This document shows, piece after piece, positions 1 through 11,310 of a stretch of 33,583 nt of DNA; positions within the stretch are counted from its first letter, which is position 1; each line of letters opens with the position of its first letter. This stretch comes from an uncultured Thiotrichales bacterium. Its GTDB lineage: Bacteria > Pseudomonadota > Gammaproteobacteria > CAIRSR01. The notes beneath the pieces are model-generated. The model had not been told where the DNA came from. It saw only the letters and a list, made by a program, of their open reading frames with translations, and did no database searches. A program made the position numbers and the translations under genes. The stretch covers positions 1 to 33,583 of the forward strand of contig CAIJYR010000037.1 in the NCBI GenBank assembly GCA_903824965.1, given 5' to 3'.

Positions 1-125
1 AGCCACAGTGCTCTGTGGCTTAGGCTGGTCAACCCCAGGCTTGCTTTCACAAGCCCCGCCTTTAGGCGGGGGTGGTTGACTTCAGAAATAACAAAATCAG
101 TCAAACACAAAAAAGTCAACCCCAG
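1..125. repeat. Nested inverted-repeat region, possible IS200/IS605-type or REP-like palindromic end
   Basis: AGCCACAG-TGCT-CTGTGGCT hairpin (1-20). GTCAACC (28-34) pairs with GGTTGAC (74-80), enclosing GGCTTG-CTTTCA-CAAGCC (38-55) and CCCGCC-TTTA-GGCGGG (55-70). GGTTGACTT (74-82) also pairs with AAGTCAACC (113-121). GTCAACCCCAG occurs as an 11-bp direct repeat at 28-38 and 115-125. Confidence 0.6.
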
Positions 126-147
126 AAGATTACCTCTCCCTGCCACA

Positions 148-166
148 CCTCTCCTTTCAGGAGAGG
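148..166 (-). terminator. Hairpin just downstream of tgt, possible transcription terminator
   Basis: CCTCTCCT (148-155) / AGGAGAGG (159-166) perfect stem a few bases past the tgt stop; no strong T-run, so weak as an intrinsic terminator. Confidence 0.3.
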
Positions 167-180
167 GGCAACCTGAAAGC

Positions 181-1305
<1,125 letters not shown>

Positions 1306-1315
1306 TTACCGATCC

Positions 1316-2773
1316 TTATCGATCAACCGCTGTGGGCATCTGGGTATGCCAATCGGTTTCTTGTTGGTAGCGGTGTGCGATATTGAGCAAAGAAGCTTCC
1401 CGCCAATAGCCACCAATCATCTGCATCCCGACAGGGCGTCCCCCTACAAACCCAGCGGGCACCGAGATCGCGGGCAGACCGGCCAGGTTCACCGCAATCG
1501 TATAAATATCGGACAAATACATCGTGACTGGATCGGCTGTCTTCTCCCCCAGATTGAAGGCAACCGTCGGCGAGGTGGGCCCAAGAATCACATCGACCTC
1601 TTTGAAAGCACGCAGAAAATCGTTGCTGATGAGGCGGCGTACTTTCTGGGCTTTCAAATAATAGGCATCGTAATACCCTGCGGACAGGGTATACGTACCG
1701 ATCATGATGCGGCGTTTGACCTCGGCACCAAAACCCTCGCTCCGAGAACGGGTGTACAGATCCTGCAGATCGCGTGGTTGTTCACAACGATAGCCATAGC
1801 GTACCCCATCGTAGCGGGCCAAATTAGACGATGCCTCGGCAAGTGCCAGCACATAGTACGTCGGGACCGCAAGGGGCGTGTTGGGTAGGCTGATGGTTTT
1901 TAGCACCGCGCCAAGACGCTGCAATGTCCTCACCGCTTCTTGAATCACCCCATCGACCTGAACATCCAAGCCTTCCCCAAAGTATTCCACGGGCAACCCA
2001 ATCCGTACCCCAGCAAGCGGCGCGTTCAGGGTGGAGAGATAGTCGGGGGCGGGTCGTTCTAGGCTCGTCGAATCCCTCGGATCGAATCCGGCCATCGCAT
2101 CGAGCAGAATGGCGCAATCCTCGGCGCTGTGCGCAAGCGGCCCCCCTTGATCCAGCGATGACGCAAACGCAATCATCCCGTAGCGGGATACTTGTCCGTA
2201 GCTCGGTTTGATGCCCGTTACACCACAAAGGGCCGCCGGTTGACGAATCGACCCACCCGTGTCGGTGCCGGTCGCAACCGTCACCAAACGCGCCGCAACC
2301 GCCGCCGCCGACCCCCCCGAAGACCCCCCAGGCACTGCGTTCAAGTCCCAAGGGTTGCGTACAGGCCCATAGAAACTCGTTTCGTTGGACGAACCCATGG
2401 CAAACTCATCCATGTTCGTCTTTCCCACCATCACGGCACCGGCCTGCCGGAGACGCGCTACAACCGTTGCATCGTAGGGGGCAACAAAACTGTCGAGCAT
2501 CCGCGAGGCACAAGAGGTCTTCACGCCCTTTGTGCAAAAGATGTCCTTGTGCGCAAGCGGAATGCCTAGCAGCGCACCGCGCTCTCCCGCCGCACGACGA
2601 GCATCAGCCGCATCCGCCTCTGCAAGCGCGACGTCGTCCGTGATGCTGATGAATGCGTTGAGTGTGCCGTTCAGGGCGTGAATGCGCTTAAGGGTCTCCT
2701 CGGTCAATTCTCGACTGGAAAACGCGCCCGCATGGAGTCCAGCGGACAACTCGGCAAGGGTCTTGTCATACAT
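1316..2773 (-). CDS. gatA: Asp-tRNA(Asn)/Glu-tRNA(Gln) amidotransferase subunit A
   Basis: 485 aa amidase signature; catalytic Lys (LAHKDIF), [15 protein letters not shown] and [24 protein letters not shown]. Confidence 0.97.
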   Translation of the reverse strand: MYDKTLAELSAGLHAGAFSSRELTEETLKRIHALNGTLNAFISITDDVALAEADAADARRAAGERGALLGIPLAHKDIFCTKGVKTSCASRMLDSFVAPYDATVVARLRQAGAVMVGKTNMDEFAMGSSNETSFYGPVRNPWDLNAVPGGSSGGSAAAVAARLVTVATGTDTGGSIRQPAALCGVTGIKPSYGQVSRYGMIAFASSLDQGGPLAHSAEDCAILLDAMAGFDPRDSTSLERPAPDYLSTLNAPLAGVRIGLPVEYFGEGLDVQVDGVIQEAVRTLQRLGAVLKTISLPNTPLAVPTYYVLALAEASSNLARYDGVRYGYRCEQPRDLQDLYTRSRSEGFGAEVKRRIMIGTYTLSAGYYDAYYLKAQKVRRLISNDFLRAFKEVDVILGPTSPTVAFNLGEKTADPVTMYLSDIYTIAVNLAGLPAISVPAGFVGGRPVGMQMIGGYWREASLLNIAHRYQQETDWHTQMPTAVDR

Positions 2774-2778
2774 GGGCG

Positions 2779-3066
2779 TTACTCGATGACCTTGGGAACC
2801 AGATACAAGCCTTCTGTCGCCATGGGCGCAATGGACTGGAACAAGCTACGCTCATCGGCCTCCGTGACCTGGTCGGGACGCAGTCGCAGCGTGGCATCCA
2901 AGGGGTGGGCCATAGGTACCACACCCTCCGTGTCCACGCCCTCCATCTGGCGAACAAAATCCAAGATGTTGGACAATTCTCCGGAATAGCGGGCAGCTTC
3001 CTCTTCGGTGAGCGCAAGACGCGCCAGGTGGGCAATCCGTTCCACATCCGCTTTTTGCAAAGACAT
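2779..3066 (-). CDS. gatC: Asp-tRNA(Asn)/Glu-tRNA(Gln) amidotransferase subunit C
   Basis: 95 aa; [16 protein letters not shown]...[25 protein letters not shown] typical GatC; ends 5 nt before the gatA start. Confidence 0.95.
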   Translation of the reverse strand: MSLQKADVERIAHLARLALTEEEAARYSGELSNILDFVRQMEGVDTEGVVPMAHPLDATLRLRPDQVTEADERSLFQSIAPMATEGLYLVPKVIE

Positions 3067-3101
3067 GCCATCTTCCCCCGCAAAAGAATCAATATCGACT
3101 A

Positions 3102-3123
3102 TTCTATCCCTGTTCTATCCTTG
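3102..3123. repeat. Tandem 11-bp direct repeat in the gatC/coaBC divergent intergenic region
   Basis: TTCTATCCCTG (3102-3112) followed by TTCTATCCTTG (3113-3123), then TTCTC. Confidence 0.5.
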
Positions 3124-3194
3124 TTCTCTACTGTCCCATCGCCATGGATGGATTTTGATTGCCTTTCCCACACAATGTACCTACACTTTTCGTC

Positions 3195-4460
3195 ATGAGC
3201 AGCTTGTCTGGTAAGCGAATTTTACTCGGTATCAGCGGTGGTATTGCCGCCTACAAAACCCCTGAACTGGTTCGACGCCTACGGGATGCAGGTGCCACCG
3301 TGCGCGTGGTCATGACCCATGCCGCGACTACGTTCATCACCCCCCTGACCCTACAAGCCACTTCTGGCAATCCGGTTCACACAGAACTGTTGGATCACAC
3401 CGCAGAGGCAGGAATGGGCCACATCGAATTGTCTCGGTGGCCTGACGCCGTGCTGATCGCACCTGCTACGGCGAATCGGATGGCACGTCTTGCGGTGGGG
3501 TTGGCCGATGATCTGTTGAGCACGCTTTGCCTTGCGCTGGCCGAGGGGGTTCCGCTCTGCTTGGCACCTGCCATGAACCACCGGATGTGGTCTGCACCAG
3601 CGACGATGCACAATCGTGATACGCTTCTTGCGCGTGGTGTGCATTTGTTCGGCCCAACCAACGGCCCACAAGCGTGTGGAGAGGTTGGCTTGGGACGCAT
3701 GGAAGAACCGCAGCATCTGGTGGAGGATCTGGCGCGGTTGTTTGTCCGACCTTGGTTGGCGGGCCAATCGCTGCTCATTACGGCGGGCCCGACCCGAGAA
3801 GCCCTCGATCCCGTGCGCTTTCTGAGCAATCGCAGTTCTGGCAAAATGGGGTATGCCCTTGCAGCCGCCGCTGCCGCCATGGGTGCGCAGGTAACTTTGG
3901 TCACAGGCCCGACCTCTCTGCCGACCCCACCGAACGTTCGCAGAATCGACGTGGTGTCCGCCCAAGAAATGCTAGGTGCTGTGCTTGACCACATCAGGGA
4001 TTGTGGGATCTTCATCGCCTGTGCTGCGGTGGCCGATTATCGCCCCGTCGTCACTGCTCCACACAAGATCAAAAAACAGGGCGAAAACACCATGGCCCTC
4101 GTACTAGAACGAACCGAGGACATTGTGGCCACGGTGAGTGCTCTGCCACAGCGTCCGTTTGTGGTAGGGTTCGCTGCAGAAACGGAGCAACTCGAAGCCA
4201 ACGCCCTGAAGAAATTGCACAACAAGGGCTTAGATATGGTGGTCGCCAATTGGGTGGGTGGTGAGATAGGCTTCGAGAGCGACGACAATGCCCTTCAGAT
4301 CTATTGGGCAGGGGGACAGAAAATCCTTGCTCGTGCCAGAAAATCAGCGTTGGCGTATACCTTGTTGGAACTCATCGCCGCCCGATTAAACCCTGGCTTA
4401 CACCCTGGCCTGACCTCTGGACACATACCCACACCCGCGCCGACTGGCGCAACTGCATGA
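3195..4460 (+). CDS. coaBC: Bifunctional phosphopantothenoylcysteine decarboxylase/phosphopantothenate-cysteine ligase
   Basis: GKRILLGISGGIAAYKTPELVRRL, APAMNHRMW, SNRSSGKMGYALAAAA, ACAAVADYRP, HKIKK motifs. Likely start at the internal ATG 3195 (MSSLSGKRI) rather than 3159. Confidence 0.95.
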   Translation: MSSLSGKRILLGISGGIAAYKTPELVRRLRDAGATVRVVMTHAATTFITPLTLQATSGNPVHTELLDHTAEAGMGHIELSRWPDAVLIAPATANRMARLAVGLADDLLSTLCLALAEGVPLCLAPAMNHRMWSAPATMHNRDTLLARGVHLFGPTNGPQACGEVGLGRMEEPQHLVEDLARLFVRPWLAGQSLLITAGPTREALDPVRFLSNRSSGKMGYALAAAAAAMGAQVTLVTGPTSLPTPPNVRRIDVVSAQEMLGAVLDHIRDCGIFIACAAVADYRPVVTAPHKIKKQGENTMALVLERTEDIVATVSALPQRPFVVGFAAETEQLEANALKKLHNKGLDMVVANWVGGEIGFESDDNALQIYWAGGQKILARARKSALAYTLLELIAARLNPGLHPGLTSGHIPTPAPTGATA

Positions 4461-4475
4461 ATCCTACGCCACGCC

Positions 4476-7400
4476 ATGGATATTCACTCACTTACCCACA
4501 TTCTGCCACACGCCAAAAAAGGGTCTGCCCATGGGCAGCGTTCTCCCTTGCGGAAATGGTTCCCGCTGCTGATACCACTTGCGATCGCTGTCTGTGTGCT
4601 TGCCATGGTCGCGGCGGGTTTTGTCCTTCTCGCTCTTGAGAACAACCAAGCCCTTCGACAGAACCAACACCACTCCCTGCAGATGGGTACCACCCTCGCC
4701 GGAGCCATCGAACGCTTGGTCCAGAACCAGACCATCCTTCTAGAATCCATTGTCCAGGATCCTGCTTTGGCGCACCTGTTCACAGCGGGAGATGAGATTG
4801 CGCTGACTGCCCGTGCACACGAGATGATGTATTGGTTTCCTAGCGCACTCCAGATCCGACTGCTGCGCAAAGGCACAGCACAAACAGACGAAAAAACACA
4901 ACCTCCTCTCGGCTATGCGGCATTGGCATTGTTACGCGAAGTGGAGGCAGGACGGAAACCACCGATAGAAGTCCATTTTGCTGCCAATGGGAAGCGCAAC
5001 ATGGTCATCGTTCGGCCGATCTCCGATGGCACGGGAAATCTTGTGGGGCATCTCTTGGTACAAGCCTCCTTGGATACGCTTACCAGCCTGCTCGATGCCG
5101 TAAGCCAAGGGGGAAACCTCGTCGTGTTGACACAAGCGACTGGGGGGCGTGACACCATGATTTATCATAAAGGAGATGCCGAGGGTACCGTTTCTGCCGT
5201 CCCTGTGGTTCGTCAGGACATTCGAGGCACCCAATGGCGTCTGACCTACGCAGAGCATCCTCATGCCGAGGACAATCCCACCACTGCCTCGATGAGTGGC
5301 GTGTTGGGTGTGGTGGTGGTGATCATGGGACTGGTTTTGTTCGCGGTACAGGGGGTCTTCCGAAAAGCACTGGAGGAGGATATGGCCACCCTGGTTCTCG
5401 TGCTTCAGAATCGACGGGGCGAACGATGGGATGATCGTTTTGAGGAAGCGCATACGCCGTTCTTTCGTGCGGTTTTTCATGTCTGGGAGGCGATTCGACA
5501 AAGCAGCGAGGGTGATCCAGCGCATCCTCTTACATCACACCTTTCCTTACCTGTTCCATCGCAAGTGGTCGCGCCCGCTGTCTCTAAGCAGGAGGTGCGC
5601 GTGCATCCCATTTTCGAACAAGAGCCACAAGAACCAAGACCGCCCGCTGGTTTGATACCCGTATCAGAATCGTTTGACCCTGCGCCCATGCCTGTGCACA
5701 CGCCGAGCCAGGCCATACCAGTGCTGCCTCTTGCCTCCGATACTCCCGTACCGATCGCCACGCCGATCCTGCAGCCTCCCCTAAGTGCAGCAATGCCACC
5801 ACCGATCGCCACGCCGCCCATGCCAGACACAGCGGAGCTTGTGGCAACGCAGCCCGTTGCTCCAGAGACGAAAGCGCCAGCTCCAGTTCCTGCCCCACTG
5901 CCTGCCCCACCCCCCGCATTGGTTGCAGAACCGACACCCCCAAAGGTATCGACGCCCTCCCTGATGCTCTTGGATTTGGAAGAGGAACCTGCCGCGATCA
6001 TCGCACCCGCAGTGGAAACACCGCCCCCCGTCCAGGCAGCTTCCGGCAGCGGTACCCCCTTAGAATTGTCTTTTGTGGACGGAGACCTCTCGGATATTTC
6101 AGCGACCAACAAGGCAACCGTGGTTCTTCCAACCGTTCCGGTTGCCTCGTCGTCTGCGGCACTCACCCTTTTGGATCTGGGGGGTCAGGGAGATCCGGTT
6201 CCCTCAGCGCCTGTTGTAGACGCAGCACGGAACGCGCCAACACTGTCATCGCCTGTAAAAGAGACGTTTGTACCGATACACCCAGCCAAAGAGCCAGCTA
6301 AAGAGCCATCTAAAGAGCAAAGCGCCATACCTACTCACACACCACGTACTCCCCCCGAATTGTTCCGAGCCTATGACATTCGGGGCGTCGTTGATCACGC
6401 ACTGACGGTCGAGGGGATGCTTGAGATCGGTCGTGCCATCGGATCCGAAGCCCAGGATCGGGGCCAACGGAGCCTTTTGGTCGCACGCGATGGACGTCTT
6501 TCGAGCGCACGCTTTGCGAGCGCACTCGCGCAGGGCCTTTGTGCAACAGGATGCCATGTTATCGATATCGGGCAAGTACCCACCCCCTTGCTCTATTTTG
6601 CAACCCAGTTTCTGGAAACCCAGGCAGGCGTGATGATCACGGCTGGTCATAACCCTCCCCAATGGAACGGTGTAAAAGTCGTGCTACAAGGGGAAACGCT
6701 CTTCGGAGAGGGCATTCAGAAGCTACGCAAACGCATCGACACGGGCCAATTCAGGACGGGGGAGGGCAGTTTGCAAACCATGGAAGTCGCGTCTGCGTAC
6801 CGCACGCACACCACCGTAGACATTGAATTGCAGCGACCCTTACGACTCGTGGTAGACGGGGGCAATGGTGTGGCGGGTGCTTTAGCCGTGCAGATCTACC
6901 GTACCTTGGGTTGTCAGGTTTCGGATCTTTTCTGTGAAGTGGATGGGAATTTCCCAAACCACCTGCCCGATCCGAGTCAACCACAACACCTACGTGCCCT
7001 CATTGGCGCGGTGAAGGCACAGCAAGCAGATCTCGGCATGGCTTTTGACGGCGATGGAGACCGCCTGGTGGTCGTAGACGGCAGCGGCACGATCATCTGG
7101 CCCGACCGATTGATGATGTTGTTTGCCCGTGATCTACTCCCACAACATCCTGGCGCCACGATCGTGTTTGACGTGAAGAGCAGCGCACATCTCGCCGAGG
7201 TCATCAAAAAACACGGGGGACGTCCCCTGATGTGGAAGACCGGCCATTCCCTCATCAAGGCGAAGATGAAGGAAGTAGACGCGATCTTCGCAGGAGAAAT
7301 GAGCGGGCACCTGTTCTTCAAGGAACGCTGGTTTGGCTTCGATGATGGACTGTATGCAGGAGCGCGGTTGTTAGAACTTTTGTCCCGCGACGAGCGTTCG

Positions 7401-7718
7401 CCAAGCAGTGTGTTCGCGACCCTGCCGAGTGGCATCCATACTCCGGAATTGCGCTTAGATTTGCCCAAGGGGGAGAACGAACGCATCATGGATGCCATCG
7501 ACAAAACCAGAGCACGTCTCTCCGGTGCGACCGTCACCCGCATGGACGGGCTGCGGGCCGACTTTGAAGAAGGCTGGGGGTTAGTACGCGCCTCGAATAC
7601 TACGCCCTCTTTGGTGTTTCGCTTTGAAGCGCGTACCCCGCAGGCGCTTCGTCGCATCCAAGATGAGTTCCGGCACATCCTGCTCGAAGCAGGCCCAGGG
7701 TTGAAATTGCCGTTTTAG
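4476..7718 (+). CDS. Membrane-anchored phosphomannomutase/phosphoglucomutase with N-terminal periplasmic domain and Pro/Ala-rich linker
   Basis: 1080 aa. Two N-terminal hydrophobic segments (WFPLLIPLAIAVCVLAMVAAGFVLLAL; MSGVLGVVVVIMGLVLFAVQGVF) flank a soluble domain, then a long Pro/Ala-rich linker, then a phosphohexomutase domain (FRAYDIRG, FDGDGDRLVVVD, GEMSGHLFF, RASNTTPSLVFRFEA). Confidence 0.92.
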   Translation: MDIHSLTHILPHAKKGSAHGQRSPLRKWFPLLIPLAIAVCVLAMVAAGFVLLALENNQALRQNQHHSLQMGTTLAGAIERLVQNQTILLESIVQDPALAHLFTAGDEIALTARAHEMMYWFPSALQIRLLRKGTAQTDEKTQPPLGYAALALLREVEAGRKPPIEVHFAANGKRNMVIVRPISDGTGNLVGHLLVQASLDTLTSLLDAVSQGGNLVVLTQATGGRDTMIYHKGDAEGTVSAVPVVRQDIRGTQWRLTYAEHPHAEDNPTTASMSGVLGVVVVIMGLVLFAVQGVFRKALEEDMATLVLVLQNRRGERWDDRFEEAHTPFFRAVFHVWEAIRQSSEGDPAHPLTSHLSLPVPSQVVAPAVSKQEVRVHPIFEQEPQEPRPPAGLIPVSESFDPAPMPVHTPSQAIPVLPLASDTPVPIATPILQPPLSAAMPPPIATPPMPDTAELVATQPVAPETKAPAPVPAPLPAPPPALVAEPTPPKVSTPSLMLLDLEEEPAAIIAPAVETPPPVQAASGSGTPLELSFVDGDLSDISATNKATVVLPTVPVASSSAALTLLDLGGQGDPVPSAPVVDAARNAPTLSSPVKETFVPIHPAKEPAKEPSKEQSAIPTHTPRTPPELFRAYDIRGVVDHALTVEGMLEIGRAIGSEAQDRGQRSLLVARDGRLSSARFASALAQGLCATGCHVIDIGQVPTPLLYFATQFLETQAGVMITAGHNPPQWNGVKVVLQGETLFGEGIQKLRKRIDTGQFRTGEGSLQTMEVASAYRTHTTVDIELQRPLRLVVDGGNGVAGALAVQIYRTLGCQVSDLFCEVDGNFPNHLPDPSQPQHLRALIGAVKAQQADLGMAFDGDGDRLVVVDGSGTIIWPDRLMMLFARDLLPQHPGATIVFDVKSSAHLAEVIKKHGGRPLMWKTGHSLIKAKMKEVDAIFAGEMSGHLFFKERWFGFDDGLYAGARLLELLSRDERSPSSVFATLPSGIHTPELRLDLPKGENERIMDAIDKTRARLSGATVTRMDGLRADFEEGWGLVRASNTTPSLVFRFEARTPQALRRIQDEFRHILLEAGPGLKLPF
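5750..5815 (+). repeat. 15-bp direct repeats in the Pro/Ala-rich linker coding region
   Basis: ACCGATCGCCACGCC at 5750-5764 and 5801-5815 (encodes PIATP twice). Confidence 0.7.
6288..6323 (+). repeat. Three 12-bp tandem imperfect repeats encoding KEPAKEPSKEQS
   Basis: AAAGAGCCAGCT / AAAGAGCCATCT / AAAGAGCAAAGC. Confidence 0.7.
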
Positions 7719-7770
7719 TCTGCGTCCCTGTAAGGTGCCTGATGGTTCGATTCGGACGATAGTTTGAGCG

Positions 7771-10353
7771 ATGAATCGCATCCCTTCGCCAGAAACCCCC
7801 GGCCATACCCCGGGCATACAACAATACTTGCGTATCAAAGCAGAACACCCTGACTCCCTCTTGTTCTACCGCATGGGGGACTTCTATGAGCTGTTCTTCG
7901 ACGACGCACGACGCGCCGCACAATTGCTGGACATTGCCCTCGCAACGCGCGGCACCAGTGCGGGCGCTCCCATTCCCATGGCTGGGGTTCCCTACCATGC
8001 GGCAGAGAGTTATTTAGCACGCCTGATTGGTCTTGGGGAGTCCGTTGCGATCTGCGAACAGATCGGCGATCCCGCGACTTCCAAAGGGCCTGTCGAGCGG
8101 CGGGTGATGCGTGTTCTCACCCCGGGCACCGTCACAGACGAAGCCTTGTTGACCGAGCGTCGTGATAACTTGCTCGTTGCCCTTCACCTCACCGGAAAAC
8201 GGTTTGGTCTTGCTGCACTCGACTTTTCGGGGGGGCGGATTACCGTGCTCGAAGGAAAGGATGAGGAGGATCTCGCAGGGGAATTGGAACGTCTACGTCC
8301 TGCCGAGATCCTGGTCGCGGAGGGCACTCAGCACCCAGTGCTTGCGGGCCGCCGTGGTGTACGTTCGCGTGCTCCGTGGCATTTTGATCGAGACACGGCA
8401 CAACGTCTCCTGACACGGCAGTTTGGTACCCGCGATCTGTCCGGCTTTGGGTGTGATGATCTCCCCCTTGGGTTGTGTGCTGCGGGTTGTCTTGTGCAGT
8501 ATGCCGAGGAAACCCAACGGGGTGCGCTCCCGCACCTTCGCGCCCTCAGCGCCGAGCGACGCGAAGAAGCGCTCCTGCTGGATGCGGCGACACGCCGTAA
8601 CCTGGAACTCGAAACCAGGCTCGTAGGAGGTACCGAACATACCCTGGCGGCGGTTCTTGATCGCACTGCCACCGCTATGGGCAGTCGTTTGCTTCGACGC
8701 TGGCTCGGTCGTCCCCTGCGGGATCGAGTCCTTCTGCGTGGACGCCACCAAGCGGTGGCTACTTTGGTGGCTGCACAGGGCTACCGTGACCTGCACGAAC
8801 GCTTGAGAAACGTGGGGGATATGGAGCGGATTCTCGCACGGATCGGACTCAGAACCGCCCGTCCCCGTGACCTCATGGGATTGCGAACAGGTCTCGCTTT
8901 GCTTCCAGACCTGCGGCAGCAGATCGCCCCATTGGATGCGCCGCTTTTGCAAACACTCTGCGCGGAGATCGCCGATTTTGCGGAGCTTCACGCACATCTC
9001 GATCGTGCCATCGCGGAGAATCCGCCCACAGTGTTGCGCGAGGGAGGAGTGATTCGCACGGGGTACGATGCAGAATTGGACGAACTGCGGACGCTCCATG
9101 AAGATGCAGGACAGTACCTCGTCGCTTTGGAGGCGCGCGAGCGGGCACGTTCTGGACTGCCGAACCTGAAGGTGGGGTACAACAAAATCCACGGGATCTA
9201 TCTAGAGGTAGGACGTGCCTATGCGGATCGTGTTCCGGCTGATTTTGTGCGTCGTCAGACCCTGACAGGCGCGGAACGCTATATCACACCGGAATTAAAA
9301 GCCTTTGAATACCGAGCACTCTCTGCCCGAGAACGATCGCTCGCCCGTGAACGCAGGCTCTACGAAGAACTCTTGGAAGGACTGCAACCAGAACTCCCCG
9401 CGTTGCAGCGTACAGCGGCTGCGCTTGCGTCCCTGGATACGTTGGCGAGTTTTGCAGACTGTGCTGTGACCCTGCGTTGGAGCGAACCCATCCTGAGCAG
9501 TATTCCAGGGATTCACATCGAAGCGGGTCGCCATCCCGTCGTGGAGCAGGCACAGGATGCCCCGTTTGTGCCAAATGGTGTTCATCTGGATGCCACACGA
9601 CGCATGTTGATCATTACTGGCCCGAACATGGGTGGAAAAAGTACATACATGCGTCAAACGGCGCTGATTGTCCTACTGGCCTATATTGGTAGTTTTGTGC
9701 CTGCAGAAGCGACCATCTTGGGGCCGATCGATCGCATTTTCACCCGCATTGGTGCGGCGGATGATCTGGCGGCGGGGCGTTCCACCTTTATGGTGGAGAT
9801 GACGGAAACCGCCAACATTTTGCACAACGCCACCCGCGAGAGTCTGGTGTTGATGGACGAAGTGGGTCGTGGGACGAGCACATTCGATGGTCTTGCGCTC
9901 GCCTGGGCATCGGCGGAACATTTGGCACGGGTGATCCAATCGTATACTTTGTTTGCCACGCATTATTTTGAGCTGACCACGCTTGCGAACGAGCGCGATG
10001 GCATTGCCAACGTGCATCTAGATGCGGCAGAGCATGGCGATCACATTGTTTTTCTCCATGCAGTCAAAGATGGGCCTGCCGATCGAAGTTATGGCCTTCA
10101 GGTCGCCGCCTTGGCAGGGGTGCCTCGGAAGGTCATTGACCAAGCACGCAGCCATCTTTTGCGCCTCGAAAACAACCAATCGATTCCGGCACGTCGGCGT
10201 GCTTTACAATCACCGCAACTTGCGCTTTTTCCCCCTGAGGAATCGCCGGTTGTGCTGGCGCTACGCACGCTTCCGTTAGACGACCTCACGCCGCGTCAGG
10301 CGCTGGATGTGCTCTATCGGTTGCGATCCTTGACTAAACCACCCCATGGCTAA
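7771..10353 (+). CDS. mutS: DNA mismatch repair protein MutS
   Basis: 860 aa; [12 protein letters not shown] mismatch-binding motif, [14 protein letters not shown] Walker [17 protein letters not shown] Walker [10 protein letters not shown]. Confidence 0.98.
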   Translation: MNRIPSPETPGHTPGIQQYLRIKAEHPDSLLFYRMGDFYELFFDDARRAAQLLDIALATRGTSAGAPIPMAGVPYHAAESYLARLIGLGESVAICEQIGDPATSKGPVERRVMRVLTPGTVTDEALLTERRDNLLVALHLTGKRFGLAALDFSGGRITVLEGKDEEDLAGELERLRPAEILVAEGTQHPVLAGRRGVRSRAPWHFDRDTAQRLLTRQFGTRDLSGFGCDDLPLGLCAAGCLVQYAEETQRGALPHLRALSAERREEALLLDAATRRNLELETRLVGGTEHTLAAVLDRTATAMGSRLLRRWLGRPLRDRVLLRGRHQAVATLVAAQGYRDLHERLRNVGDMERILARIGLRTARPRDLMGLRTGLALLPDLRQQIAPLDAPLLQTLCAEIADFAELHAHLDRAIAENPPTVLREGGVIRTGYDAELDELRTLHEDAGQYLVALEARERARSGLPNLKVGYNKIHGIYLEVGRAYADRVPADFVRRQTLTGAERYITPELKAFEYRALSARERSLARERRLYEELLEGLQPELPALQRTAAALASLDTLASFADCAVTLRWSEPILSSIPGIHIEAGRHPVVEQAQDAPFVPNGVHLDATRRMLIITGPNMGGKSTYMRQTALIVLLAYIGSFVPAEATILGPIDRIFTRIGAADDLAAGRSTFMVEMTETANILHNATRESLVLMDEVGRGTSTFDGLALAWASAEHLARVIQSYTLFATHYFELTTLANERDGIANVHLDAAEHGDHIVFLHAVKDGPADRSYGLQVAALAGVPRKVIDQARSHLLRLENNQSIPARRRALQSPQLALFPPEESPVVLALRTLPLDDLTPRQALDVLYRLRSLTKPPHG

Positions 10354-10364
10354 AGTCCTGGGGT
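10341..10364 (+). repeat. Hairpin overlapping the mutS stop codon
   Basis: ACCCCA(t)GG-ctaaagt-CCTGGGGT; mutS TAA (10351-10353) lies in the loop. Confidence 0.6.
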
Positions 10365-10419
10365 TTCGAGATTGTACCTTTAATCAGCTTAGACCCGACA
10401 CTCACCGAGGTATAACGTA

Positions 10420-11310
10420 ATGCTGTATTGGCTTGCAGGCGTTCTGTTCGCACTGACTTCCTTCGTGGCTGCTGCGGAACCGATTCCCGTAGTGGCGAGT
10501 TTCAGCATCCTCGGCGACCTGGTGCACAACCTCGGTGGCGATCAAGTACGCCTGAATACCCTCGTTGGCCCCAATGGGGACGCACACGTCTACCAACCGA
10601 TCCCTCGTGATATCAAAGCCATTTCCGAAGCACGACTGCTTGTGATCAACGGCCTTGGTTTTGAGGGATGGATGGATCGATTGATCCAATCCAGCGGTTT
10701 TAGGGGTCAGGTTGTGGTGGCAAGCACAGGCGTTGTGCCTCACCAGCATGGCGTTCTTGATCCCCACGCCTGGCAGGATCTACAGAATGGCATGATCTAT
10801 GTGCGCAACATTGCGGCTGCCCTTGCCGCCGTAGATCCCGATCATGCAACGGAGTATCAAAACCGGACAAAAGCATACCTGGCCTCCTTGGCGACACTCG
10901 ATCAGGAGGTACGCGACCAGTTGACCGCCCTCCCCCCCTCCAGTCGCAAATGGATCACGTCACACGATGCCTTTGGGTACTTTGCGACCGCCTATGGCAT
11001 GACCATCCTGGCACCGGTTGGGACCAATACCGACGCAGAAGCCTCCGCAGCGGGCGTAGCCGCACTCATCCGCCAGATCCGAAGGGAACAGGTGAAGGCA
11101 GTGTTTGTCGAAAACATCACGGATCCGCGTGTGGTCAAACAGATTGCCGCAGAAACCGGCGCGGTGATGGGGAGTACCCTGTACTCCGATGCCCTGTCCG
11201 ATCCGCAAGGGCCTGCCTCTACGTACATTGCCATGTTCCGCAACAACCTACAGGCCCTTGTGGGGGCGCTTGCGCCGACAGGGGGTTCGACTAAGGATCC
11301 TCTAAGGTAA
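10420..11310 (+). CDS. Metal (Zn/Mn-type) ABC transporter substrate-binding protein
   Basis: 296 aa with signal peptide; PVVASFSILGDLVHNLGGDQV, NGDAHVYQP, LDPHAWQDL, ITSHDAFGYFATAYG, FVENITDPRVVKQIA: cluster 9 (ZnuA/TroA) family. Confidence 0.9.
   Translation: MLYWLAGVLFALTSFVAAAEPIPVVASFSILGDLVHNLGGDQVRLNTLVGPNGDAHVYQPIPRDIKAISEARLLVINGLGFEGWMDRLIQSSGFRGQVVVASTGVVPHQHGVLDPHAWQDLQNGMIYVRNIAAALAAVDPDHATEYQNRTKAYLASLATLDQEVRDQLTALPPSSRKWITSHDAFGYFATAYGMTILAPVGTNTDAEASAAGVAALIRQIRREQVKAVFVENITDPRVVKQIAAETGAVMGSTLYSDALSDPQGPASTYIAMFRNNLQALVGALAPTGGSTKDPLR

Noticed and set aside
3351-4015. Two ~205-aa minus-strand ORFs over coaBC
   Set aside because: Shadow ORFs of coaBC.
5477-6166. 229-aa Gly/Ser/Thr-rich minus-strand ORF
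   Set aside because: Complement of the Pro/Ala-rich linker of the phosphohexomutase; low complexity explains the open frame.
8293-9192. 299-aa ORF antisense to mutS
   Set aside because: Fully inside intact mutS on the other strand; no recognisable motifs; composition typical of a shadow ORF.
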